Below, piece after piece: positions 8,637 through 17,433 of a stretch of 64,000 nt of DNA. The stretch lies in assembly GCF_022347765.1 (NCBI RefSeq), contig NZ_JAKRFZ010000012.1:1-64000 (forward strand), read 5' to 3'. The stretch comes from Pseudoalteromonas sp. OOF1S-7 (GTDB taxonomy: Bacteria > Pseudomonadota > Gammaproteobacteria > Enterobacterales > Alteromonadaceae). Under the pieces are notes generated by a model. That model had not been told where the DNA came from. It worked only from the letters and a program-made list of their open reading frames with translations, and ran no database searches. The position numbers and the translations under genes were made by a program. Each line of letters begins with the position of its first letter. Within the stretch, counting starts at the first letter, position 1.

Positions 8637-11600
8637 ATCGAGCCACTGTGGCTAATATGATCGCCAATATTCTGAGCCAGCCCGCTCAGACTGTGGCACT
8701 CGAAGGCGATGACTGGACGTGCACCTATGGTGAGCTGAGTCGGCAAGTAATGGGATGTGCTCAGCAGCTGCGCAACTTGGCGGTTCTGCCGGGCGACAGT
8801 GTTGCGGTTTATGGTGATGATCCACGTCTAAGTACAGTGGGGATACTCAGCGCGCTATTGCTTGGCTGTCCCTTTGTCTGCCTCGATGTGCATTTCCCGC
8901 TTGCGCGTAAGCAACATATGTTGGCACGCAGTCAAGCGCGTGTGTTGCTTTATAGTCAGGAAGATCCGCAACTGGCTGAAACAGGTTGCAAAGTCGACGT
9001 GATGCGTTCGTATGAGGCGGTTTTGCCATCGTACGAGGTTTTAACAGGCAGCTGTGATGATGAGCAATGGAAAGTCGCTTATCATGTGTATACCTCTGGC
9101 AGCACAGGTCAGCCAAAGGGCATTGCGATTGCTCGGCATAGCCTGGCTGTGCAAGTCCAGGCTGCACGACAACAGTATCAGCTGCTACCGGGCAATCGTG
9201 CCTTATGCATTTTATCCAGCTCAACAGATGCCTTTTTGCAACAGTTATTGATGTTTCTGTCTGCCGGGGCATGCGTGTGTTTCACGCGGCGCACTATGCT
9301 GGATCCGGCCGAGTTTGCCAAGGTTTGTATTTCTAAAACCATCACTCATATTGATGTACCGCCCAGTTTGCTGGCCAATTTTCTGGCAGACTCACATGCT
9401 GCAGACTGGCTGGCGAATATGCATTTGAGTACCGTTATTCTCGGGGGAGAGGAGTTCAGCCATAATATAGTGCGTCACTGGGACAGGCTGAACTTGTTTG
9501 AACGCATTGCGTTATACAACGAATATGGACCATCCGAGGCCACTGTGACGTCGTGCTTGCACCGGGTGACCCGGGCCGATTTAAAACGCAGCCGGGTACC
9601 CATTGGCAGGCCCTCGGCGGGCAGCATTTTACTGATTGTAGATGAGCACGGCAGACCGGCTAAACAAGGTGAATTACTGATCGGAGGGGAGGGCCTGGCA
9701 TTAGCATATTTAGCCGAGCCACAAAAAACGGCGCAACAGTTTATTTCCATGGCACGTCTTGGCGGGATGCAACGCTTTTATCGCAGTGGCGATTTGGTAC
9801 AACGCGATGAGCAGGGGCTGATCACTTATCTCGGTCGGCTGGACAACCAGGTAAACTTGCTGGGTCACCGAATTGAATTGGAAGGGATTGAAGCCGTATT
9901 AAATCAGTATCCTGGCATTCACAGCTCGGCCGTACTATGTGTTGACACTCAGCTGATAGCCTTTATAGCCAGTGATCTCACTGATGCGGATACGAGCGTG
10001 CTACGCAACATGCTCAGCGAAATGCTGCCTGCCTATATGTTGCCTGCACAGTTTTTTTATTACACTCAGCTGCCGACCACTGCCATTGGTAAAATTGATA
10101 AACCAGCGTTAGAGCGAGTAGCCAAACTGAGGCTGGCGCAATGCCAGCCGGTGGCTACATTGCCCGAGCTAATTGCACAAAGTTTGAATGTGCCACCGGC
10201 TGAACTCAACTGTGATAAAGGGTATAAGTCACAAGGTGGTGATTCATTGAAGGCATTGATGCTGCAAACCCGTGCCAGACAACATGGCTGGACGGTATCG
10301 TTAAGCCAGTTACTCAGTGATGTGCCGCTTTCTCAGTTAGTACCGCCTTGCGCTAATACGACATTAGGCTTTGAGCAAGAATTGCTGAATTATGCTTTAC
10401 CAAACAAGCTGGCGATGATCCATATCCAGGGGATAGCGCGCTGGCAAGTCTGTACTACGCTGTTCACCCAACAACAGCTGAACGGCGAGAAAGTCCATCA
10501 GGCTGCGCGTATTTTACTGCTGAAATATCCCGCTTTGCGGCTGCGTTTTAATCCCAGGCAGATGACGCAGCAGATCAGTAAAGGGGCTTTACACCTCAGC
10601 GCAGTGCTGAGCGTTGCCAGCTTTGCAGATTTCCAACATCAAGTCCGGGACGCGTTTCAATCTTGTCTGGATGGGGCTTCATTGCAAGAGCAATTGGTAA
10701 CCATCGCCAGTTATCGCAGTCGCTATGGCCATATAGTCGCGATAGGGATAAGCCACTTGCTAGTTGATGATATCAGTTTGCAGGTGCTTAGTAGTGACCT
10801 GGAGAGCTTGCTTAATGCACCCGAGCGTTTCGACAGGCAAAGAGACTGGGCGCTGCTGCACTGGCAACAGCAATGTCATAATGAGGTCATGGCAGGTCAC
10901 TTTGACACCGACCTGAGCTACTGGCGGGAAGCGCTAAACACACAAGGCGTATTTTCTCAGGAAGTGGAGCGTAAGCTTGTTGCGTTAAACAACAATAAGC
11001 CGATCTATAGTCAGGTGCAGTTAGCCAGCGCACAACAACTCGCCACGCTATTACCGCGTTTAGCCCGTCAGGGCATATCATTACAGGCCGTGTTGTTGGC
11101 TGCTCTTGCGCACAGTTACCATCAGTGCAGCGGCGACAACGCTGTGACGGTTGCGCTGGAAAATAATGGCAGACAGCCTTTCACACACAGTGAGTGCGGG
11201 GTCACGGTCGAGGTCGGTCAGGCGGTAGGTTGGTTTGCCCACAGCGCGCCGCTACTTTTGCATGCTTGTGAACAAACAGACGAACAGTTTGAACTGACAC
11301 AAGCCGATTTAACCAGGTACCCTGTGGGTGGGCACAGCTATGGCTGGCTAAGCATGTTTAGCAAGGATCAGGCGTTTAAAACGCTCACCCAAACGCAGCC
11401 ACCCAGAATCTCCGTAGCCTATGCGGATCAGAGTGCGTTGCCTGAGCAGCAGCTGTTTACTCAACCAAGGTTTGGCCTGAGTGGACAGGACTGGCTGACA
11501 GACGAGCAGGTATTTGATTTTGAACAACGCTATCACTGGTTGCAGATCCGCTTTGTTCACACGCAAGATACAGGTCTGGTGGTTGAGCTCAATAGTGATG

Positions 11601-11680
11601 CCGATCTTGTCAGTGAACTCTGGTTAGATAGTTTATCCGGGTTGATAGCGACAAGCTTTGGATATATCAGCGGCGAGTGA
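8633..11680 (+). CDS. Single-module NRPS, domain order A-T-C
   Basis: The protein is 1015 residues. An adenylation domain (about 1-510) has Tyr-Thr-Ser-Gly-Ser-Thr-Gly (153-159), Asn-Glu-Tyr-Gly-Pro-Ser-Glu (296-302), Tyr-Arg-Ser-Gly-Asp and Lys487 in Gly-Lys-Ile-Asp-Lys. A carrier domain follows with Gly-Gly-Asp-Ser538-Leu as the phosphopantetheine site, then a condensation-like domain (about 580-1015) whose HHxxxDG motif reads Ser707-His-Leu-Leu-Val-Asp-Asp, keeping the second His. There is no thioesterase. My hand alignment to GrsA gives specificity residues D-A-Q-D-I-G-E-V-T-K, closest to known glutamine codes. The terminal C domain suggests the loaded residue is joined to a free amine acceptor. 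Confidence 0.85.
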   Translation: MNRATVANMIANILSQPAQTVALEGDDWTCTYGELSRQVMGCAQQLRNLAVLPGDSVAVYGDDPRLSTVGILSALLLGCPFVCLDVHFPLARKQHMLARSQARVLLYSQEDPQLAETGCKVDVMRSYEAVLPSYEVLTGSCDDEQWKVAYHVYTSGSTGQPKGIAIARHSLAVQVQAARQQYQLLPGNRALCILSSSTDAFLQQLLMFLSAGACVCFTRRTMLDPAEFAKVCISKTITHIDVPPSLLANFLADSHAADWLANMHLSTVILGGEEFSHNIVRHWDRLNLFERIALYNEYGPSEATVTSCLHRVTRADLKRSRVPIGRPSAGSILLIVDEHGRPAKQGELLIGGEGLALAYLAEPQKTAQQFISMARLGGMQRFYRSGDLVQRDEQGLITYLGRLDNQVNLLGHRIELEGIEAVLNQYPGIHSSAVLCVDTQLIAFIASDLTDADTSVLRNMLSEMLPAYMLPAQFFYYTQLPTTAIGKIDKPALERVAKLRLAQCQPVATLPELIAQSLNVPPAELNCDKGYKSQGGDSLKALMLQTRARQHGWTVSLSQLLSDVPLSQLVPPCANTTLGFEQELLNYALPNKLAMIHIQGIARWQVCTTLFTQQQLNGEKVHQAARILLLKYPALRLRFNPRQMTQQISKGALHLSAVLSVASFADFQHQVRDAFQSCLDGASLQEQLVTIASYRSRYGHIVAIGISHLLVDDISLQVLSSDLESLLNAPERFDRQRDWALLHWQQQCHNEVMAGHFDTDLSYWREALNTQGVFSQEVERKLVALNNNKPIYSQVQLASAQQLATLLPRLARQGISLQAVLLAALAHSYHQCSGDNAVTVALENNGRQPFTHSECGVTVEVGQAVGWFAHSAPLLLHACEQTDEQFELTQADLTRYPVGGHSYGWLSMFSKDQAFKTLTQTQPPRISVAYADQSALPEQQLFTQPRFGLSGQDWLTDEQVFDFEQRYHWLQIRFVHTQDTGLVVELNSDADLVSELWLDSLSGLIATSFGYISGE

Positions 11681-11764
11681 CAGACTATTTTTCTCTGGCA
11701 ACTGGCGGAAAAAGCACCTGATATGTTATAAGCATAGACACCTGTTTCATGAGGTAGGGTAAAA

Positions 11765-12583
11765 GTGCAATTAGGTCGAGACTACTTAGCGTTCATATTT
11801 GTCAGCCTGCTATGTGTAAGTAAATCTAGTTCAGCTAGTACAGCGGCACAAACCTGTGTGCAAACGGTCACGGTCAGTGCCAGCGATAACTGGCCACCCT
11901 ATTCCTACCGGGTTGGCGATCAATATCACGGGCTGGATATTGAGATCCTTGAACTGGTACTGAAAAACGCCGATTTATGTTGGCGTTACGTGTCATTTCC
12001 TTCATCAAGTCGGACGTTTGAAGAATTTAAAAAAGGCAAAGTTGATGTGATTTTTGCCGCCAGTTTTACTCAGGAACGACGACGGTTTTCTGAGTTCAGT
12101 GTACCCTATCGGGATGAAGTGATGCAGCTGTTTAGTCACGCAGACAACCCGTTGAGCCCGCAGAATGCACTTACGCCTACCCTGAGCTTTCTGAGCAAAT
12201 CTATCGTGGCTGTGAATCGTGGTAGCGTGTATGGTGAGGCGTTCTCCCGCATTAGTCAGCAGTGTCCGGACTGTGTGGTTGACATTAACCTGGCCACAGA
12301 GCGCTTTGATTTGTTGGTAAAAAAACGCGTTGATTATGCTGTAGAGGATTTATTTACCGGTATTTATTTGATCAATCGTGACCCATATAAATCCCGGGTT
12401 AGGGTAAGTCGCTTAACCGTGCATAAAAATCCCGCTCATTATATGATCCGACCTGGCCTGTTCAGTGAAAAGCGTTTGCAGCAGTTTAATCTGGCCATAA
12501 TACGTAATCAGCCTGCCATTGATGCGCTGATTGATCTGCATTTTCAGCGCTTATTGCTTGTTTCTTCGCAAGCTAAACAGTGA
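11765..12583 (+). CDS. Periplasmic solute-binding protein, family 3 type
   Basis: The 272-residue product has a signal peptide (about 1-25) and the fold pattern of amino-acid-type binding proteins: Asn-Trp-Pro-Pro-Tyr-Ser-Tyr near the mature start, Gly-Leu-Asp-Ile-Glu-Ile, Val-Asp-Val-Ile-Phe-Ala-Ala and Glu-Asp-Leu-Phe. Such stand-alone proteins in Alteromonadales often have no ABC permease partner and none is seen here. The start is GTG 11765 after TAGGG. It lies 84 bases after the NRPS and could share its transcript, but the content does not tie it to that cluster. Its 3' end overlaps the convergent GNAT gene by 11 bases. Confidence 0.75.
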   Translation: MQLGRDYLAFIFVSLLCVSKSSSASTAAQTCVQTVTVSASDNWPPYSYRVGDQYHGLDIEILELVLKNADLCWRYVSFPSSSRTFEEFKKGKVDVIFAASFTQERRRFSEFSVPYRDEVMQLFSHADNPLSPQNALTPTLSFLSKSIVAVNRGSVYGEAFSRISQQCPDCVVDINLATERFDLLVKKRVDYAVEDLFTGIYLINRDPYKSRVRVSRLTVHKNPAHYMIRPGLFSEKRLQQFNLAIIRNQPAIDALIDLHFQRLLLVSSQAKQ

Positions 12584-13016
12584 GGTGCTTGTGTGCTGGT
12601 CGGCGCATATGATACTCGAACTCGTCTTCATCATAGGTGCTAAAGCCCAGTGAAAAATACAAATGACGCGCTGGGTTATGTTTTAACACTGTTAACGTGA
12701 ACGGGCAATCCGGGTATTGTGCAAACAGGTACCTGAGAGCTGCACGCCCAAATCCCTGATTTTGGTACTCAGGTGCAATTTGTAATTGCATAATCTCCAG
12801 CTGTTTGTTCAACTTCCGAAACTTAAGTGTTCCAACAGTAACATTGTTGATGATCAGCAAATGTGAGCAGGCATAGTCTTCCTCTAACCGACATAAGTGA
12901 GCCTCGTCACTGAGAAAAATCCCTTCCCGCTCCAGGTGTTCCACCATAGTGTGCAGACGCAGGTTTAGCAAATAGGGTTTGTCGATATCGCTGGCTTGTT
13001 TTAGTTCAATATCCAT
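12573..13016 (-). CDS. GNAT-family N-acetyltransferase
   Basis: The 147-residue protein has a clear GNAT core: a Leu-Gln-Ile-Ala-Pro-Glu-Tyr-Gln-Asn-Gln-Gly-Phe-Gly block, which is the acetyl-CoA pyrophosphate loop (Q/RxxGxG/A), and a C-terminal His-Asn-Pro-Ala-Arg...Tyr-Phe-Ser-Leu-Gly-Phe segment. It should be a cytoplasmic acetyltransferase; the substrate is unknown. It is transcribed alone on the minus strand and converges with the solute-binding protein gene. Confidence 0.8.
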   Translation of the reverse strand: MDIELKQASDIDKPYLLNLRLHTMVEHLEREGIFLSDEAHLCRLEEDYACSHLLIINNVTVGTLKFRKLNKQLEIMQLQIAPEYQNQGFGRAALRYLFAQYPDCPFTLTVLKHNPARHLYFSLGFSTYDEDEFEYHMRRPAHKHLTV

Positions 13017-13202
13017 CGTTTTTTCCTGTTTTCCATCTCTGTGTCGTCAGTCTCCTTGCGGGTGTGCAGCTTAATAGCATGCGCAGACTGACCAAGCTTT
13101 GCTTCATCTAATCCCAAAGTCACTGGGGTTGCAAGCGTAAATTATTCACAGAAACAAAACTTTAATGAATTTGCGTATTGAAGATGTAAGTGCACAGATC
13201 AC

Positions 13203-13218
13203 GTGTCATCGGTGACAC
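13203..13218. promoter_or_regulatory. Perfect palindrome GTGTCA-TCGG-TGACAC
   Basis: A perfect 6+6 inverted repeat with a 4-base spacer lies about 110 bases before the iron-uptake genes and between divergent genes. The TGTCA-N4-TGACA shape is that of a dimeric repressor or activator site. I cannot assign the regulator. Confidence 0.4.
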
Positions 13219-13289
13219 TATTCTTCTCTTAAGCGACTATATTTTGTGCTTTGCAGTTGAATGTCTGGGTGTAAAACCGTACCATAATT

Positions 13290-13308
13290 GCAAATGATAA
13301 CGATTAGT
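13290..13308 (+). promoter_or_regulatory. Probable Fur box
   Basis: GCAAATGATAACGATTAGT matches the 19-base Fur consensus (GATAATGATAATCATTATC) at 13 of 19 positions by eye, including the central AATGATAA and ATTA. It lies directly before the iron-linked small membrane protein and PepSY genes, so iron repression of this operon is expected. Confidence 0.65.
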
Positions 13309-13314
13309 ATAAAT

Positions 13315-13635
13315 ATGAGTTTTATTGCAATTATCCCGCTTTGGCTGGCTGCACTGAGTTTGTACCTCGGCAGTCACCGACAAATCATCATCAATCGCGC
13401 AGTACCCAGACCTATAGCTGGGTTCAGTGCTATGTCTTTATTTTTACTTGGTATTGTCACTTTTAGTTTTGATTACCCCTGGGTGTCATCCATGTTGGCG
13501 GCACTGGTGATATTTATGTTGAGTTTATTTACGGTGACGATTAGCTCGGGTTACTCCAGAGGGCGTACTTTGTCCATAACTGGCGGAGTGTGCCTGTTTA
13601 GTCTGATCTTTGGGGGAGCAAGCTATGTGGCCTAA
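13315..13635 (+). CDS. DUF3325-like small membrane protein
   Basis: The 106-residue product has about three to four hydrophobic helices and a Leu-Tyr-Leu-Gly-Ser-His-Arg-Gln segment near residue 20, like the DUF3325 proteins found beside PepSY proteins in siderophore-uptake loci. In-frame ATG at 13294 overlaps the Fur box and is less likely than 13315; neither has a good ribosome site. It overlaps the next gene by 11 bases. It probably assists the PepSY membrane protein in iron acquisition; the molecular role is unknown. Confidence 0.6.
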   Translation: MSFIAIIPLWLAALSLYLGSHRQIIINRAVPRPIAGFSAMSLFLLGIVTFSFDYPWVSSMLAALVIFMLSLFTVTISSGYSRGRTLSITGGVCLFSLIFGGASYVA

Positions 13636-13879
13636 AACATTATCGGGCTTAATCATTGGCCTGTTGTTATCTGTCTCTGTGGTGCTTAACCTCAATCTGT
13701 TGTTGCCTTTCTCAGAGGGAACCCGGCTGTTGATTGGGCTTATTCTGGCGTTTCCTATTTGGGCTGCGGCCCTGGTGTGGGCGTACTCGTTTCCATCGGC
13801 CTGGAAGTCCTTCAGGGCGCTGATGTTGGCACTGGCGCCATCCGTTTTACTTAATACTGCCCTGATGGTGCTGAGGTAA
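13625..13879 (+). CDS. DUF3649-like small membrane protein
   Basis: The 84-residue product has two to three hydrophobic helices. Small proteins of this size flank PepSY proteins in Fur-regulated operons and are annotated DUF3649; I assign it by context and composition more than by a motif. ATG 13625 follows GGGGAG and overlaps the previous gene, so the three genes form one operon with the PepSY gene 8 bases downstream. Confidence 0.55.
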   Translation: MWPKTLSGLIIGLLLSVSVVLNLNLLLPFSEGTRLLIGLILAFPIWAAALVWAYSFPSAWKSFRALMLALAPSVLLNTALMVLR

Positions 13880-13887
13880 TTCAGACA

Positions 13888-15477
13888 ATGAACAATCAAA
13901 CCCTTAAATCACTGACCAACGCCCATGCCTGGATAGGTCTGATCATTTCTACCGTCCTGTTTGTGGTGTTTTTTGCCGGTGCTATCACCTTATTCAAAGA
14001 TAATATTACCAGCTGGGAGCGGACCCCACTATTGGTCGATGCTGCGCACAATACTGAGCATCCCGCTTTTGATAAGGCGCTGGCAACCATAGAAAAAAAT
14101 TACCAGGTGGATATGCATGGCGGCATGTTTATGTTTGCCCCGGATCAACATAACCCGTTTATTGAAGCCTGGTTTGAAAGCGAGCTGGCGCAGCCAGATC
14201 CTATCACCGGAGAAGATCACCTTCATCAGGCTCTGTTACTGGATGCCATTACGGGTGAAATCGTGGCCAGCAGTGACACTCATAACTATGCACACTTCCT
14301 GTACAAGATGCATTATGACCTCGGGCTGGGTCGTGCGGGCCTGTACTTCGTCGGTCTGGTTACCTTATTCTTTTTTGTGGCAATTCTGAGTGGTATCGTG
14401 ATCCACTGGCGCAAGCTGTTCAGCAAGTTCTTTCAGTATCGAAAAGACGGCAATAAAGATAAATGGCTCGATGCACATAACCTGATAGGTACGATGGGGC
14501 TGCCTATGCATCTGATGTATGCATTCACTGGTCTGGTATTCAATTTGGTGATTATTTACCAGATCTCGTATGCGGTGATTTTGTATCAGGGCAACCAGGA
14601 AGCCTTGCTGGATGCAGCCGGGTTTGACCAGCCCCACCTGGAAGAAGCCGACAAGCGTATGGCTATGACAGGTGTCGATGATATGTATCGTCGTGCTATG
14701 GCCACTATGGGCGATGTCACCATACAGCGGATCGGTATTGAGCACTTTGGTGATGAGAATGCGATTTTGGTGTTCGCGGCAACCAGCAACGAGGATTTTT
14801 CTTTGTGGCGTGAAGTGCGTTATCTGATGAGCACGCAGGAGCAGATCTATCTGACCATGGACAATTATGACAATGCCGTACGTGGTGGCTTGTCGACCAT
14901 TGCCAGTTTGCATTTCGGTGATTTTGCCGGATACGGTATGCGCCTGGCATTTTTCTTGTTTGGCCTGGCAACTGCTTACGTGATCATCACAGGTAATCTG
15001 ATGTGGATAGCTAAACGCGCTAAACAACGCAATCAAAACCAGCGCAGTCTGCACTTTGTCAGGCGTCTGACTTCTGGCAGTTTTATTGGTGTTGTGGCGG
15101 CTACTGCGGCTGGGTTTGCACTGGCGCGCGCGCTTCCGGTTGAATACCTGGGGCGGACTGAGTTTATTGAACGCAGTTTTTACTTAATCTGGATTGTCAG
15201 TATTGTGGTCTCGCAACTGATGAGTAACCAAAAGTTGTTCTGTAAAGCACTCCTGAGTGCCAGTGCGGCCTTGTTTGCACTCACAGCAGTCAGTGACTGG
15301 ACCTTGTACTACAGCACGTCCAGTTTGCTCGATGGGGCTGCGCTGCGTGATGTTTTGCTGGTTGATACTATGTTGCTGTTGCTGGCGGCGATTTGCATGG
15401 CCGCAGCCAAACGCGTTTATGCGCAGGAAGTGAAAGTGCAATCAATAGGCTCTGAACCCATAGCTTCTCAGGCATAA
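13888..15477 (+). CDS. PepSY-associated transmembrane protein, probable iron/siderophore reductase
   Basis: The 529-residue protein begins with Ala-His-Ala-Trp-Ile-Gly followed by a membrane helix, the standard start of PepSY_TM proteins. It has a periplasmic domain (about 45-150), a helix pair around 155-220 with His residues that could hold haem, a second periplasmic domain and further helices towards the C-terminus (about 350-370, 400-510). Members of this family in Fur-controlled operons are thought to pass electrons to ferric siderophores in the periplasm. It is the last gene of the Fur-box operon and is followed by a clear terminator. Confidence 0.75.
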   Translation: MNNQTLKSLTNAHAWIGLIISTVLFVVFFAGAITLFKDNITSWERTPLLVDAAHNTEHPAFDKALATIEKNYQVDMHGGMFMFAPDQHNPFIEAWFESELAQPDPITGEDHLHQALLLDAITGEIVASSDTHNYAHFLYKMHYDLGLGRAGLYFVGLVTLFFFVAILSGIVIHWRKLFSKFFQYRKDGNKDKWLDAHNLIGTMGLPMHLMYAFTGLVFNLVIIYQISYAVILYQGNQEALLDAAGFDQPHLEEADKRMAMTGVDDMYRRAMATMGDVTIQRIGIEHFGDENAILVFAATSNEDFSLWREVRYLMSTQEQIYLTMDNYDNAVRGGLSTIASLHFGDFAGYGMRLAFFLFGLATAYVIITGNLMWIAKRAKQRNQNQRSLHFVRRLTSGSFIGVVAATAAGFALARALPVEYLGRTEFIERSFYLIWIVSIVVSQLMSNQKLFCKALLSASAALFALTAVSDWTLYYSTSSLLDGAALRDVLLVDTMLLLLAAICMAAAKRVYAQEVKVQSIGSEPIASQA

Positions 15478-15489
15478 TCGATAAAATGA

Positions 15490-15513
15490 AGGCGCTGTAA
15501 TCAGCGCTTTTTT
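15490..15513 (+). terminator. Rho-independent terminator after PepSY gene
   Basis: Stem GGCGCTG / CAGCGCT-type with loop TAAT, followed by TTTTTT, 13 bases after the stop codon. Confidence 0.85.
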
Positions 15514-15551
15514 GTGCCTGAAATCCAGGCATAGTATCGACACTAACTCGA

Positions 15552-15715
15552 TATACCAATCCACATTAATACATAACCAATTGGAGGGATGAAATCTGCC
15601 GATCACTATGTCAAAAACTTCTCATTCAGAACAACTAAATAGCAAAATTTTCTGCTAGTTAGCGACCATATTTTCTCGCCTCAAAATAGAGTACTTAATT
15701 AAGCAAATTGGTATA
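15552..15715. mobile_element. MITE-like element, 164 bp
   Basis: Perfect 9-base terminal inverted repeats TATACCAAT (15552-15560) and ATTGGTATA (15707-15715) bound a non-coding AT-rich stretch with an internal CGCCTCAAA. The same end sequences and internal motif occur at 63500-63655, and one end at 42191. It has no gene and would need a transposase in trans. It lies between the PepSY operon and the 3' end of the histidine kinase gene. Confidence 0.7.
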
Positions 15716-15725
15716 AGCAATTTCG

Positions 15726-17273
15726 TCAGCAACTGGCAAAGGCCGTCGATCTGTTGAGAACACAAAATAGCTGACTTTTTGAGTAAGGCTTTACCAGGTA
15801 ATCATGCGCACCCATTTCAATGCAGGTTACCCGGGTAGCTTCATAAGCGTCTGCCGATAGCATCACGATTTTTGGTGTGGCTGGTAATCTGAGCTCAGTG
15901 AGTTGTTTAAGCACATCATAACCACTCATACCGGGCATATTGATGTCGAGCAACACAATGTCATAGTGTGTGCCGCTCTTGAGTTTGTTGAGGGCTTCGA
16001 TCCCGTTTTGGGCATTGTCTAACAATACACAGTGGCCTTCCAACATTCGGTTTGCCACAATCAGATTGATGGCATTATCGTCGACCACGAGTACATTACC
16101 CAGTTGCACTGTCGACTCGGGATCGTGCGGTTGCTGTTCCGTTGTACTGCGTTGTTGTGATAAATCCTGCTGTGCTGCCAAACCTATGCTGGCCGTAGTG
16201 CCTGTGTTTACTTCTGATTGCAGCGAAAACTCGTACCCAAGCATATCACACAACTGTATCACGACATCCAGTCCCAGACCGGTGCTGCCTATTCCTGTGA
16301 GATCTGTGTGTCTCTCCTGAGAGTAGGGTTCACACACAGCGGCTATATCTTTTATCCCGACTCCGGTGTCCTGAACGATGAGTTTGCATTGACCATCATG
16401 GTAACTGGCATCCAGTGAGACCTTGCCTTGCTTAGTGTATTTTATTGCATTGCTCAGCAGGTTACTGAGGATCTGAGTCAGGCGCACCTTATCAGTTTTA
16501 CAAAATAATGTCTGACAATCAGCCTGTGCGACTTCTAAGGTCAGCCCCTTTTCTTTTGCCTTACCATCATAGAGCCGTTGAAGGTGCAAAAAGACTTGCT
16601 GTAATGAAACGATTTCAAGACTGGTAGTCAGTTTTCCGGCTTCCAGTTTAGTTAGTGTTAAAATGTCATTGAGCAGCGATTGTAGTTGCTCACCACACTC
16701 TAAAATAGTGTCTACATCACGCAGAATATCAGGGTCTTGCAGGCTATTTTTTAATGACTCGGCAACGCCTAGCATACCAAACAAGGGGGTGCGAATTTCA
16801 TGAGACATACGGGCAAAAAAGCGATCCCTGGCACGCAAAGCATCAATGGCTTGTTGCTCGCTTTCCTTCAGTTTAGTGACGTCGGTGTGCGCGCCGAGCA
16901 TACGTATAGGTTGACCCTGTGCATTTCTGAGGATCATGCCTCTGCAGCGGATCCAGACAGTTGACCCATCGGCATGCTGATAACGAACGATTTGATCGTA
17001 CGGGTGGGTTGGCTCTTCGGCGTGCTGGTTAAAGTTGTCTATGGCTTTTGCCAGATCGTCCTGATTAATAATCGATTGCCACTCGGATGCTTTGTGTGTT
17101 TTGGTGTCGGGATCATAGCCTAAAGTACGCCAGAGCTTATCACTCATCCACTCTTCTTCGGGGTTTTCCAAATCCCAGAACCAGATCCCGTCCAGCGAGG
17201 ATTCCTGAACAAACTCAAACAGTGCAGGATCACACTTGATCCGCTCGTAAAGCTCCTTTTCTAGTCTGTGCAT
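15726..17273 (-). CDS. Hybrid histidine kinase (PAS-HisKA-HATPase-REC)
   Basis: The 515-residue protein has a PAS domain (about 15-135), an H-box Met-Ser-His158-Glu-Ile-Arg-Thr-Pro, an ATPase domain with Asp-Thr-Gly-Val-Gly and Gly-Leu-Gly-Leu (about 260-365) and a C-terminal receiver domain with Asp443 in Leu-Leu-Asp-Ile-Asn-Met-Pro as phospho-acceptor. There is no membrane segment, so it senses a cytoplasmic signal through PAS. No HPt protein or output regulator is adjacent; phosphate would pass to a partner elsewhere. The MITE-like element lies just past its 3' end. Confidence 0.88.
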   Translation of the reverse strand: MHRLEKELYERIKCDPALFEFVQESSLDGIWFWDLENPEEEWMSDKLWRTLGYDPDTKTHKASEWQSIINQDDLAKAIDNFNQHAEEPTHPYDQIVRYQHADGSTVWIRCRGMILRNAQGQPIRMLGAHTDVTKLKESEQQAIDALRARDRFFARMSHEIRTPLFGMLGVAESLKNSLQDPDILRDVDTILECGEQLQSLLNDILTLTKLEAGKLTTSLEIVSLQQVFLHLQRLYDGKAKEKGLTLEVAQADCQTLFCKTDKVRLTQILSNLLSNAIKYTKQGKVSLDASYHDGQCKLIVQDTGVGIKDIAAVCEPYSQERHTDLTGIGSTGLGLDVVIQLCDMLGYEFSLQSEVNTGTTASIGLAAQQDLSQQRSTTEQQPHDPESTVQLGNVLVVDDNAINLIVANRMLEGHCVLLDNAQNGIEALNKLKSGTHYDIVLLDINMPGMSGYDVLKQLTELRLPATPKIVMLSADAYEATRVTCIEMGAHDYLVKPYSKSQLFCVLNRSTAFASC

Positions 17274-17337
17274 AAAACCATCAGGAAAAGTTGATTGTGC
17301 TATGACTATAGGCTTAGCTCAACAAAAGCAACATATC

Positions 17338-17375
17338 AAGGCGTGTCAATGATGTGATTTATACATCTACGCCTT
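17338..17375. other. Nested inverted repeat upstream of lysE-type gene
   Basis: AAGGCGT (17338-17344) pairs with ACGCCTT (17369-17375), with an inner GATGT/ACATC pair. It lies in the divergent promoter region of the kinase and the LysE-type exporter. It may be an operator or a small repeat; no regulator can be named. Confidence 0.3.
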
Positions 17376-17433
17376 GTGTGAGTGCAAAATGATCTGTAAA
17401 AAGGGTTAGACCATACAAAAGGAAGCGCTCAAC

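Noticed and set aside
11765-12583. Solute-binding protein as part of the NRPS cluster
   Set aside because: It has an 84-base gap with its own start region, and such proteins are common as singletons; the link is not supported.
14365-15054. 229-codon minus-strand frame
   Set aside because: Opposite the PepSY gene, with no motif or start signal; a shadow frame.
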